Shown here piece by piece: positions 26,009-34,580 of a DNA stretch of 64,000 nucleotides (position 1 is the first letter of the stretch; every line of letters begins with the position of its first letter). The notes below the pieces were generated by a model. That model searched no databases and was not told the DNA's origin. It was given only the letters and a program-made list of their open reading frames with translations. Source of the stretch: Pseudomonadota bacterium (GTDB taxonomy: Bacteria; Desulfobacterota; Binatia; Binatales; Binataceae); assembly GCA_021323945.1 (NCBI GenBank), contig JAJPKA010000020.1:434001-498000 (forward strand). Direction: 5' to 3'. Both the position numbers and the translations under genes were made by a program.

Positions 26009-27070
26009 ATGAACGAGATTAAATTCGGGGTCTTTGACCACATCGAGCGCAGAGGCGACAGTCTCGAACGCCTTTACCAGGGTCGGCTGGAATTGTTGCG
26101 AGAGTACGATGCGGCGGGGTTTTTCTGTTATCACGTCGCCGAACACCATGCGACACCTCTAGGGATGGCGCCCTCACCAGGGATTTTTCTTGCGGCCGCC
26201 GCGCAATGCACCCGACGGATCCATTTCGGGCCGCTGGTCTATTTGCTGCCCTTGTACAATCCGCTGCGTCTTATCAGCGAGATTTGCATGCTCGACCAGC
26301 TGAGCAATGGGCGCCTGGAAATCGGGGTGGGCCGCGGTGTATCACCGTTCGAGCTCGCCTACTACGGCGTTTCATTCATGGACTCTCGTGAGATTTTCGA
26401 CGAAGCGCTCGAGGTAATTGTCAGTGGCCTGAGGAGCGAGCGGCTGACGCATCGTGGGCGTCATTTCCGTTTCGATGGCGTTCCAATGGAGTTGGGACCG
26501 AAGCAACGTCCCAATCCACCATTTTGGTATGGCGTAAGTACCCCGGAGAGCCTGATGGCGGCTGCTAGTCGGGGCATGAACATGGTCACACTTGGTCCAG
26601 CAACGATGGTCAAAGAACTGAGCGCGCGTTATCGGGAGGAAGTTGCGCGCTACAAGGGTGGTCCACGCGATCTTAATCCACAGGTCGCCACGCCGATAAT
26701 TGGCGCGATTCGTCATATTTATGTTGCCGGCGACGAACGCGAGGTAGAGCAAATCGCGGCGCCTGCTTACCGTATCTATTACAACAACATTACCAAGCTC
26801 TGGCTCGATTTTCGGACCCTTCCCGCCGTGGGCTTCACCCCCGATCTCGCCCGTGCGTGTCAGATGGACGTTGCGTATGCCGGAACGGCCGAGCGCATTT
26901 TGGACGAACTCGGCCGTTTCTTCGAGAGGAGCGACTGCCGCTACCTGGTTTTGTCATTCGCCTGGGGTGGTTTGGATCAGGATGCCTCGCGGCGGTCAGT
27001 CGATCGGTTCATTAGCAAAGTTATGCCCCACTTTGTCAGCTCAGCGGCGCCGGCGCGCGTCGCGGATTGA
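26009..27070 (+). CDS. LLM class flavin-dependent oxidoreductase
   Basis: A 353-residue luciferase-like monooxygenase. MNEIKFGVFDHIERRGDSL, YDAAGFFCYHVAEHHATPLGMAPSPGIFLAAAAQ and FGPLVYLLPLYNPLRLISEICMLDQLSNGRLEIGVGRGVSPFELAY with NPPFWYGVSTPES are typical. It starts at ATG 26009 without a strong ribosome site. Its stop overlaps the open frame of the following cupin gene, so the two are probably cotranscribed. It is the third luciferase-like gene in the window. Confidence 0.9.
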   Translation: MNEIKFGVFDHIERRGDSLERLYQGRLELLREYDAAGFFCYHVAEHHATPLGMAPSPGIFLAAAAQCTRRIHFGPLVYLLPLYNPLRLISEICMLDQLSNGRLEIGVGRGVSPFELAYYGVSFMDSREIFDEALEVIVSGLRSERLTHRGRHFRFDGVPMELGPKQRPNPPFWYGVSTPESLMAAASRGMNMVTLGPATMVKELSARYREEVARYKGGPRDLNPQVATPIIGAIRHIYVAGDEREVEQIAAPAYRIYYNNITKLWLDFRTLPAVGFTPDLARACQMDVAYAGTAERILDELGRFFERSDCRYLVLSFAWGGLDQDASRRSVDRFISKVMPHFVSSAAPARVAD

Positions 27071-27099
27071 ACATCAGCTCATCCAGGAGGTGGTTTTGG

Positions 27100-27450
27100 A
27101 TGCGGCTATTCCGTCTTTTTACAGGTACAGATGGCCAGTCTCATCTGGAAGAGATCAAGCTTCATTTCGCCCCCGGACAATTTGCCGAACAATCGCCCAG
27201 TCAACCCGCTACCAGCATCTCATTTAGCCGCATGGCACCGGGGACTTTCATCGATTGGCACAACGCGCCGAGGCGCCAATACGTAATTACCCTGGCCGGA
27301 GAGGTCGAGATTGGCCTTGGGGATGGCTCGATTCATCGCTTCGGTCCGGGCGAAGGAATCCTGGCGGAAGATCTGACCGGAAAAGGTCACACGACACGTG
27401 CGGTGGGCAACGAGCCACGAATTACGGTAACCATTCCGCTGGCCGACTGA
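27100..27450 (+). CDS. Cupin domain protein
   Basis: A 116-residue single-barrel cupin with segments DWHNAPRRQYVITLAGEVEIGLGDGSIHRFGPGEGILAEDLTGKGHTTRAVG. One metal-type His lies in FIDWHNAP and another in GKGHTTR. I chose the ATG at 27100 because AGGAGG sits 9 bases upstream; a TTG at 27067 would overlap the oxygenase stop. It is likely cotranscribed with the monooxygenase at 26009 and could act with it. Confidence 0.78.
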   Translation: MRLFRLFTGTDGQSHLEEIKLHFAPGQFAEQSPSQPATSISFSRMAPGTFIDWHNAPRRQYVITLAGEVEIGLGDGSIHRFGPGEGILAEDLTGKGHTTRAVGNEPRITVTIPLAD

Positions 27451-27545
27451 AGCGCCGCGTGCCACACGGCTTTGACGCGTTGGGATCCGTGAGCATAATC
27501 TGCGGATCGAAACGCTTAGCACCAATCTCTCGGAGAGAAAGAATC

Positions 27546-27944
27546 ATGAGTGCGACGGAAAACAAGGAAATCATCCGCAACATGTTCGCCGAATTATCGA
27601 AGGGCAACGGCCAGGCCTTTCTCGACAAAATGGCGGATAATGTGCGCTTCACCATCATTGGCAGTACAAAGTTTTCAGGCACCTTCAATGGTAAGCAGGA
27701 ATTTGTCGAGAAGGTTCTGCGGCCGTTGAGTGCAGAGCTGGACGGTGGCTTGACGATTACGCCCGACAACTTCATCGCCGAAGGCGACTATGTGGCCATG
27801 CAGGCCCGGGGTAATTCTCGGACCAAAGCCGGTGGGACGTACAACAATACTTATTGTCAAATCTTCCGTCTCGCTAATGGCAAGGTACAGGAAGTCACCG
27901 AATATCTCGACACCGAACTGGTGACCCGAGCATTTGGCAAGTAA
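27546..27944 (+). CDS. SnoaL-like / ketosteroid-isomerase-related NTF2-fold protein
   Basis: A 132-residue NTF2-fold protein: SATENKEIIRNMFAELSKGNGQAFLDKMADNVRFTIIGSTKFSGTFNGKQEFVEK, then ITPDNFIAEGDYVAMQARGNSRTKAGGTYNNTYCQIFRLANGKVQEVTEYLDTEL. The family includes isomerases, cyclases and hydrolases. The ATG at 27546 has GGAGAG at slightly long spacing. It is followed by a large inverted repeat and then the two-domain CaiB gene. Substrate unknown. Confidence 0.83.
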   Translation: MSATENKEIIRNMFAELSKGNGQAFLDKMADNVRFTIIGSTKFSGTFNGKQEFVEKVLRPLSAELDGGLTITPDNFIAEGDYVAMQARGNSRTKAGGTYNNTYCQIFRLANGKVQEVTEYLDTELVTRAFGK

Positions 27945-27965
27945 CAGCCAGAAGTTCTGCCGCTT

Positions 27966-28033
27966 ACGTGGCGCCAGGCGCTGTGCGTCAGACGCACGGG
28001 CCGTGGCGACCGATTCCTGATTTGGCGCCACGT
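27966..28033. repeat. Nested inverted repeat (terminator-like or cruciform)
   Basis: Outer arms ACGTGGCGCCA (27966-27976) and TGGCGCCACGT (28023-28033) match perfectly over 11 bases. Inside, GTGCGTC (27983-27989) and GACGCAC (27991-27997) form a second short palindrome. The element lies between the SnoaL gene ending at 27944 and the CaiB fusion starting at 28101. Confidence 0.6.
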
Positions 28034-28100
28034 TTCGCCCTTCGAAGGCTGGTGCTTCGCCCTATAGCCGTTCGTTTCTGAACGTTGGAGTTGAAGGAAA

Positions 28101-30587
28101 ATGGCTGAGCTTGCTGGCGGCCATGGCTCGGTAGCGACGGGATGCCTGCCCTTGGACGACGTCCGGGTGGTGGAGTGTGGCGACGGCGTCGCCGCCGCTT
28201 TCGCGACCAAGCTGATGGCGCTGTTGGGTGCCAATGTGATCAAAGTCGAGCCCCCTAATGGCGATCGAACCCGCCTCCGTGGTCCGTTCTTTGACGATCG
28301 AATCGATGCCGAAAACAGCGGCCTCTTCCTGTACCTCAACGCAGATAAGCGCGGTGTGACACTGGATCTGCGGTCGAATGCCGATCGGGCCAGGCTCGAT
28401 GAGCTGCTGGCGAACGCTGACATTCTGATTCACAACTTCCCGCCACACGAACGGCCGCTCCTCGGGATGGACAGTGCGGCAATTCACGCGGCGCATCCAC
28501 ATTTGATTATCACCGGCATTTCAGCCTTCGGAGATTATGGGCCACGCGCGAACTGGCGCGCCTACGAGCTGAACGTGGTTCATGCGGGAGGCGTAGCCGC
28601 GCTTGGGCCCCTCTGTTCCAAACGTCCTGATTTGCCGCCGCTAAAACTTTACGGCCATCAGGCGGAATTTCAGGCGGGCAACCATGCAGCATTCGCCACC
28701 CTGGCCGCGTGGTTTAATCGCATCCAAGGGGGTGCGGGACAGACCGTGGAAGTGTCAGCACAGGAATGTCTGGTGGCGATGCTCGAGCTCAGTTTGCTTT
28801 TCTACACTTACATGGGCCTGCGGACCTCGCGCCTCGGCGGCCGGTTGATCGGGCCTTGGAGAATTTTCGACTGTCGCAACGGGAAACTCCTGCTGGCTTG
28901 TGTCGAAGAGCATCAATGGCACTCACTGGTCGAGCTGATGGGTAACCCCGAGTGGGCTGGAGAAGAAATCTTCAAGGATCGCCTCCACCGGGGACGCAAC
29001 TACGACGCCCTGTGCGCCTTGATGGAAGAATGGTTCCGGCAATGGGATGTAACCGAGCTCTTCCACGTGTGTCAGCAACGGCGGATACCGGCGGCGCCGG
29101 TTAATCGGATGGCGGATATCTTTGCGGATCGACATCTGCGCGAGCGCAATTTTTTTCATCCGCTGCCGCTGCGTGATCCGACCTCTCGTATCGAAGTTGC
29201 CTCGATGCCGTTCAAGGCATCTGACATGGGGTGGCGGCTCGAGCGTCCCGCGCCGCTTTTAGGGGAGCATAATACCCAGGTTTGGAGCGCCCAGGCGCCC
29301 GCGATTCGGAAAACCGCCGACCACCTATTGTCCCCGGACCGACAACTCGGGGGACTTCGTCAGAGCGGAGATAGTAAAGGGCCGCTGGCGGGAATTCGGG
29401 TGTTGGATTTTTCCTGGGTCTGGCAGGGACCGTTCTGCACCCTTCAACTGGCCCACCTTGGCGCCGAGGTTATCCGGGTCGAGAGCGCGAAACGACCCGA
29501 GATCAATCGGCTCATTCCGCCCTTTGCGGAGGGCAAACCGGGCATCAACCGCGCCGGTAGCTTCAACCAGTGGAACCAGGGAAAAAAGAGCATCCTGCTG
29601 GATTTGAGCAATCCCCGAGCCGTTGAGATTGCACTTGCGCTCGCCGCGCATTGCGACCTGGTGGTCGAGAACTTTGCCCCGGGAATTATCTCCCGAATGG
29701 GACTTGGCTACGAACGCCTTCGACAGTCGCGTCCCGACATTATCATGTTATCCCTTTCGGGCTATGGCCAAACCGGGCCCTACTCGCGCTATGTCAGTTA
29801 TGGTGGTCTGTTGGGTGCCCAATCGGGTCTCTTCTCAGTGAGCGGTTACGTTGCCGAAGAGCCTGGGGAAACTGGTATTACATACGGCGATCCTAACTCG
29901 GGGGCTTTGGCGGTGTTTGCCGCTATTGCTGCACTGATTCATCGGGCGAAAACTGGCCGAGGGCAATACATAGATGTCTCGCTTTGGGAAGCGCTTGAAA
30001 TGGTACTGCCGGAAGCCTGGCTCGAATATTCAATGAATCGGCGCGAACCGCCGGTGAGCGCCAACCGCGACCGCTGGATGGCCCCGCACAACTGTTATAA
30101 AAGCAAAGGCGACGCGGAGGAATGGATCACGATCGCCGTCGGCAGTGAGGAGGAATGGGCTGCCTTCTGCACCGCTATCGGTCAGCCTTCGCTTGCCACC
30201 GACCCACGCTTTGCCACTTCTGCGCTCCGCAAGCAGAACGAAGATGAGCTTGACGCGATAATTACGCGTTGGACGTCTGCTCGTGATCGTTGGGAAGCCG
30301 CAGAATTGCTGCAGCGAGCAGGGGTCGCCGCCATGCCTACGCTCACCAACCAAGACCTCGCTCTGGACCGTCACCTGCGTGAGCGGGGTTTCCTCGTCGA
30401 ATTGGAGCATCCGGAGGTTGGTAAGCGGACTCATGCTGGAGTGCCATGGCAGATGAGCGGTACGCCCTGCAGGGTGACGCGCCCTGCACCTGTTCTGGGG
30501 GCAGATACTGAGCAGGTCTTGCAATCACTACTTGGCTTTTCGGAGCAGGAGTTGCAAAGACTCCGTCGCGAGAACGTAATCGCCTGA
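28101..30587 (+). CDS. Two-domain CaiB/BaiF CoA-transferase fusion (N+C)
   Basis: An 828-residue fusion of two full CaiB-like transferases (about 1-420 and 425-828), each opening with its own DVRVVECGD or GIRVLDFSW and its own GANVIKVE or GAEVIRVE. In the C-terminal half the catalytic Asp is present (GDPNSG, Asp597). In the N-terminal half that position is Glu189 (QAEFQAG). This fits a built-in heterodimer with one active site, like the two-subunit BbsEF transferases. The ATG has AAGGAAA upstream. It ends the plus-strand catabolic block. Confidence 0.9.
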   Translation: MAELAGGHGSVATGCLPLDDVRVVECGDGVAAAFATKLMALLGANVIKVEPPNGDRTRLRGPFFDDRIDAENSGLFLYLNADKRGVTLDLRSNADRARLDELLANADILIHNFPPHERPLLGMDSAAIHAAHPHLIITGISAFGDYGPRANWRAYELNVVHAGGVAALGPLCSKRPDLPPLKLYGHQAEFQAGNHAAFATLAAWFNRIQGGAGQTVEVSAQECLVAMLELSLLFYTYMGLRTSRLGGRLIGPWRIFDCRNGKLLLACVEEHQWHSLVELMGNPEWAGEEIFKDRLHRGRNYDALCALMEEWFRQWDVTELFHVCQQRRIPAAPVNRMADIFADRHLRERNFFHPLPLRDPTSRIEVASMPFKASDMGWRLERPAPLLGEHNTQVWSAQAPAIRKTADHLLSPDRQLGGLRQSGDSKGPLAGIRVLDFSWVWQGPFCTLQLAHLGAEVIRVESAKRPEINRLIPPFAEGKPGINRAGSFNQWNQGKKSILLDLSNPRAVEIALALAAHCDLVVENFAPGIISRMGLGYERLRQSRPDIIMLSLSGYGQTGPYSRYVSYGGLLGAQSGLFSVSGYVAEEPGETGITYGDPNSGALAVFAAIAALIHRAKTGRGQYIDVSLWEALEMVLPEAWLEYSMNRREPPVSANRDRWMAPHNCYKSKGDAEEWITIAVGSEEEWAAFCTAIGQPSLATDPRFATSALRKQNEDELDAIITRWTSARDRWEAAELLQRAGVAAMPTLTNQDLALDRHLRERGFLVELEHPEVGKRTHAGVPWQMSGTPCRVTRPAPVLGADTEQVLQSLLGFSEQELQRLRRENVIA

Positions 30588-30949
30588 TTTGGGCCAGCCT
30601 CTAGCGCGGCTGCTAATGGGCCGTTCGCCGCCCGAAACGTGCCTATGCCCTATCCCCTCCCCAATGGGTTGCGAGGGTCAAGCGATTTCATTCCTCGCGA
30701 CCTCTAGTCCTGCAGGGCATGGATACTCGTGGCAAAATTCCGTGACCCTGCAGCGCAAAGTCGATTGCGCCTACTATCGGCCCAGTCCTTACCGGACGCG
30801 GAAATTCACGACGAATTAATGAACGCCGCGCTCGTAGTTCATATTCGAGCGCGGCAGAGCAGAAGAACAACGCGAAGATTTCCCCATTTCATTGCCTGGC
30901 CAATGCAGATGGTCCTTAGGACGTAGCTGGAGACTGACACGTAGCTAAG
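30588..30949. other. Intergenic region between convergent genes
   Basis: It separates the CaiB fusion from the enoyl-CoA hydratase gene. The only structure I see is the palindrome at 30825-30855, noted separately. Confidence 0.4.
30825..30855. terminator. Palindrome between convergent genes
   Basis: Perfect 10-base arms GCCGCGCTCG and CGAGCGCGGC with an 11-base loop. It lies between the stops of two convergent genes, so it is a candidate shared terminator although no T-run follows. Confidence 0.5.
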
Positions 30950-31738
30950 TCATCTTCCTTTCCAGCGCGGCTTGCGTTTTTCAGCGAATGCACGGGGTCC
31001 CTCGATCGCGTCCTCAGAGCTAAAGAGGCGCTTCATAGCCGGAAACGTCGTGCGGTTGGCTTCCTCGAGTGACATATGTAGACCTCTGTAAGCGGCTTCC
31101 TTGCTTGCCTGAATCGACAGAGGCGAGCATTCCATGATTTCTGCAGCCCACCGCTCAGCGGTCGGGATCAGGTCTTTTAATGGTACCACCTCGTTGACCA
31201 ACCCCCACCGGTAAGCCTCGGCGGCGGTGATATGCCTACCAGTCATCATCATTCCCATGGCGATTTTCAGGGGCATGTGGCGTGGCAGCCGGTGCACGCC
31301 GCCGGCTCCGGCCATTAGCCCGACACGCGGTTCGGGCAAGCCGAAGCGTGCGTGTTCAGCCGCAATGATGATGTCGCAGGCGAGGGCGATCTCGAAACCA
31401 CCACCCAGTGCGAAACCGTTAACTGCTGCTATGATAGGCTTGTTTATGTCATAACGTGCGGTGATCCCTGCAAAGCCGCCCCGCCACTGCGGCATCGGCT
31501 CACCACGATGGGCGGCGGTGTATTTCAAATCATTGCCAGCAGAAAATGCTTTATCCCCCGCACCGGTGACGATGGCGACCCACATCTGCTGGTCAGCGAC
31601 AAAATCATCCCAAACCGAGTCCATTTCGACGTGACACGGAGGATGCATAGCATTGAGCACTTCCGGCCGGTTGAAGGTTATATAGGCCAGGTGTTCTTTC
31701 TTTTCGTAGCGCACGAATTTGAGGTCCATTTTCGACAT
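30950..31738 (-). CDS. Enoyl-CoA hydratase/isomerase family protein
   Basis: A 262-residue crotonase-fold enzyme. Substrate-binding loop NGFALGGGFEIALACDI and the following FGLPEPRVGLMAGAGGVHRLPRHM carry the two Glu residues expected for hydratases, one in each segment. The oxyanion loop AFSAGNDLKYTAA is also present. The pattern is near crotonobetainyl-CoA hydratase CaiD. It probably hydrates a 2-enoyl-CoA made from substrates activated by the CaiB proteins, which are encoded on both sides. Confidence 0.9.
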   Translation of the reverse strand: MSKMDLKFVRYEKKEHLAYITFNRPEVLNAMHPPCHVEMDSVWDDFVADQQMWVAIVTGAGDKAFSAGNDLKYTAAHRGEPMPQWRGGFAGITARYDINKPIIAAVNGFALGGGFEIALACDIIIAAEHARFGLPEPRVGLMAGAGGVHRLPRHMPLKIAMGMMMTGRHITAAEAYRWGLVNEVVPLKDLIPTAERWAAEIMECSPLSIQASKEAAYRGLHMSLEEANRTTFPAMKRLFSSEDAIEGPRAFAEKRKPRWKGR

Positions 31739-31860
31739 ACCTCACGCACATATTCATCAAATCGAACGAACCGATTTGCTTCATAGACCGAAGAGGGCCT
31801 GTGACAATTTCGTGGGCCAAGGCTCACTTGCCCGTAAACCCTCACGCCGTTTTCCAACGT

Positions 31861-32106
31861 CTACATTGGCGAGGGCTCTTCGTCGAGCAACTCAAAGAAG
31901 GCCTCGACACTTTGCAAAAGTTGGCGGCGGATCTGGGCACGCGTTCCTTGGATAAGATGCATGGTGATACGGCCCGAACCGCCGTCAGCCAGACTCACTT
32001 TAGCCGCCTCGACGCCTGTTATGCTATCTGTGGCAAATATTCTCATCCCATAGACCAACGCCCATTGAGGCTCTCGCCCTTTAACCAGTTGGAGCTTACG
32101 CCGCAT
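31861..32106 (-). CDS. Small uncharacterised protein
   Basis: An 81-residue frame, MRRKLQLVKGREPQWALVYGMRIFATDSITG..., with TGGAG 9 bases before the ATG and a protein-like mix of strands and a C-terminal helix (RAQIRRQLLQSVEAFFELLDEE). I do not recognise it. There is no signal or membrane segment. An overlapping plus-strand frame is more biased and less credible. Genuine but not certain. Confidence 0.5.
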   Translation of the reverse strand: MRRKLQLVKGREPQWALVYGMRIFATDSITGVEAAKVSLADGGSGRITMHLIQGTRAQIRRQLLQSVEAFFELLDEEPSPM

Positions 32107-32242
32107 AGTTCAAATCTCCAGTATACTCAGCTGCATATAACGGCCCTTTCCCTGGCATTATCGGTGCAACCTCTTTCTATCATCCTGGCTGCAATCGCCA
32201 ACCTGTAATTGACTCTTTTTAAATTCCTCCGCACAATCGCCT

Positions 32243-32677
32243 GTGGCGATGTGTGCGGCCAGGCCTAGGACTTTGAGTTTTTTTGCAATTCTTGTGGTTG
32301 CAATTAGCGGTTGTGGCTTGGCGTATAATGCCAGCACGGAAGTCCGGGCTAGTCGCATGGCCCGGTCGTTGAAGCCGGGTGAGTCTTCGCTCGAGATTCA
32401 TCGGAAATGGGGCGAGCCGGACATCCGTCAGTACTCGGGCCGCGATGAGGAGGTTTGGAGCTATGCGGTTCGGCCAAATAGCAATGACGCCGCGGCAACC
32501 CTACTTTATACGTCCGTTAAACCTGGCGACAACGGGAGCTTCCTCGACTTGAAGTTTATCGACGGCAAACTCGTCTCATGGAACAAAGCTGACCACACGA
32601 TGCCCGCCAAGCAGGGTAACGGCTTCAGTTTCGGCGTCGGACCTGGCGGTGCGGTGTCGAATATTGCTCATTTTTAG
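32243..32677 (+). CDS. Lipoprotein, BamE/SmpA-like
   Basis: A 144-residue secreted protein. The signal peptide ends in a lipobox VAISGC, so the mature protein is lipidated at Cys24. The next part (SRMARSLKPGESSLEIHRKWGEPDIRQYSGRDEEVWSYAV) resembles the BamE/OmlA pattern of a turn, helix, then GxPD. A similar pattern recurs in the lipoproteins at 42130 and 42593. Likely at the outer membrane; function not shown. Confidence 0.72.
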   Translation: MAMCAARPRTLSFFAILVVAISGCGLAYNASTEVRASRMARSLKPGESSLEIHRKWGEPDIRQYSGRDEEVWSYAVRPNSNDAAATLLYTSVKPGDNGSFLDLKFIDGKLVSWNKADHTMPAKQGNGFSFGVGPGGAVSNIAHF

Positions 32678-32810
32678 CCGGGGCGAGGTCAGATTTTGCG
32701 GGAACGCAAACGGTGGCGATAGTGGTGTAATTGATCGTTTTTTAATCTATAGTTGTAGAACTGTCGACGTCAGATTCCTTCGTATCGTCGTGTTGCCAAT
32801 AAGATGTTAA

Positions 32811-34529
32811 TTGATGGCCACTGCGCGAAAGAGCTTTGAGACTCTCCTGCTCGACCGATCGTGGGTTTCGCCCCAGGATCTGGAAAAAGCGCGCCAGCGC
32901 CGCAAGCCAGGCCAGGAACTTACCGACGTGTTAGTCGATATGGGTGCGCTGGAACCTCAGCGTCTCGCCCGTGCGCTTGCGCAAGAGTACCAGTTGCCAT
33001 TCCTGGCCCAGATCGACGAGCACATGGTTCAGGCGGAGCTGGTCGCCAAGGTTCCAATAAATTATGCCAAGAAGAATCGCTTGCTTCCTCTCGGGAGCAA
33101 CGGTGACGAGATTACGGTCGCCATTGCTGACCCTGCGAACTACGAAGCGCTGGACGATCTGCACGTATTGTTCAGAAAGATCATCCAGCCAGTCGTGGTT
33201 CCAGCCGAGGCTATCCAGGAGGCAATCAATCGCGCCTATGACCAGGCAACCGCAACCTCGGCCCAGGACCTGATGATTGACCTCGACGAGGCGAGGCTCG
33301 ATCTCGTTGCCAGTGAGCTCGCCTCCGAGCCGCGGGATTTGCTCGAGGCGGACGACGCAGCACCCATAATCAAGCTGGTCAATGGACTGTTATCACAGGC
33401 CGTTAAGGACCGTGCCAGCGATATCCATATTGAGGTATTCGAGCAGGAGTTGGTGGTGCGCTTCCGTGTCGACGGCATGCTGTATGACGTGCTGTCACCA
33501 CCCAAACGCTTTCACGCGGCGATCACCTCACGCATCAAGGTGATGTCGGGTTTGAACATCGCCGAAAAACGTTTGCCCCAGGATGGACGAATTCGGGTCA
33601 AGATTGCCGGACGTGATATTGATATACGCGTGTCGGTAATCCCGACTGCTTTTGGGGAACGTATCGTACTCCGACTACTGGACCGGGCCCAGGCGTTGGT
33701 GGACGTGAACCTCGATCGCCTCGGTTTTTCCGGAGACAACTTGCGCAAGATTGACCGGCTCATCCGCCAAAGCCACGGTATCATCCTGGCTACTGGACCG
33801 ACCGGCTCAGGCAAGACCACCACTTTGTATGCGTGCTTGAGCCGAATCAATTCGCCGGAAAAGAACATCATCACCATCGAAGATCCCATCGAGTATCAGC
33901 TCCACGGCATCGGTCAGATGCAGGTCAATCCGAAGATTGATTTGACCTTCGCCAGCGGCTTGCGGTCGATCCTGCGTCAGGACCCGGACGTCATAATGGT
34001 CGGCGAAATCCGTGACAGCGAAACCGCTGAGATCGCTATTCAGGCGGCTCTAACCGGCCATCTGGTCTTTTCTACCCTGCATACCAATGATTCGTTTGGT
34101 GCTCTGACGCGGCTGGTCGATATGGGAATCGAGCCTTTTCTGGTTTCCTCATCGGTTATGGCGGTGTTGGCGCAGCGCCTGGTGAGAGTGCTTTGTCCCG
34201 ACTGCCGCGAGCCGTTCATGCCTTCTGCCTCGGAGTTGAACCGAATCGGTCTGCGTCCGTCGGATTGCGAAGGCCCGATTTACCGGGCAAAGGGATGTCG
34301 CGCCTGCCGCAACACGGGTTACCGCGGGCGCAGCGCGGTGCACGAGCTGATGATCGTCGACGATGACGTGCGTGATCTGGTCATGAAGAAAGCTGACGCT
34401 GCCTCGATTCGGCGCGCATGTACCGCCAAAGGGATGAAGGTGCTGCGCCAGGATGGTGCTGAGCGTGTATTGGCTGGTCATACGACGATCGAAGAGCTGC
34501 TGCGAGTGACGCAGGAGGACATTGTCTAA
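32811..34529 (+). CDS. gspE: Type II secretion/type IV pilus assembly ATPase GspE
   Basis: A 572-residue ATPase: N-terminal GspE/PilB (MshEN-like) domain (about 1-150), ATPase core with Walker A GPTGSGKTTT, IEDPIEYQL, the Asp box and TLHTNDSFGALTRLVD, and a C-terminal four-Cys zinc knuckle CPDC...CRAC. It drives pseudopilus assembly at the inner-membrane face. Starts TTG at 32811 or ATG at 32814. It heads the gspE-gspF-gspG-coaE unit. A PilB-like role is a possible alternative. Confidence 0.9.
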   Translation: MMATARKSFETLLLDRSWVSPQDLEKARQRRKPGQELTDVLVDMGALEPQRLARALAQEYQLPFLAQIDEHMVQAELVAKVPINYAKKNRLLPLGSNGDEITVAIADPANYEALDDLHVLFRKIIQPVVVPAEAIQEAINRAYDQATATSAQDLMIDLDEARLDLVASELASEPRDLLEADDAAPIIKLVNGLLSQAVKDRASDIHIEVFEQELVVRFRVDGMLYDVLSPPKRFHAAITSRIKVMSGLNIAEKRLPQDGRIRVKIAGRDIDIRVSVIPTAFGERIVLRLLDRAQALVDVNLDRLGFSGDNLRKIDRLIRQSHGIILATGPTGSGKTTTLYACLSRINSPEKNIITIEDPIEYQLHGIGQMQVNPKIDLTFASGLRSILRQDPDVIMVGEIRDSETAEIAIQAALTGHLVFSTLHTNDSFGALTRLVDMGIEPFLVSSSVMAVLAQRLVRVLCPDCREPFMPSASELNRIGLRPSDCEGPIYRAKGCRACRNTGYRGRSAVHELMIVDDDVRDLVMKKADAASIRRACTAKGMKVLRQDGAERVLAGHTTIEELLRVTQEDIV

Positions 34530-34580
34530 AGTCGCGCGAAGAAGTGGCTCGCTCGCTGCCTGCTTGGCTTGCTCAGGACG

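Noticed and set aside
31801-32208. Plus-strand frame opposite the small gene at 31861
   Set aside because: Lacks a ribosome site and its composition is less protein-like than the minus-strand frame.
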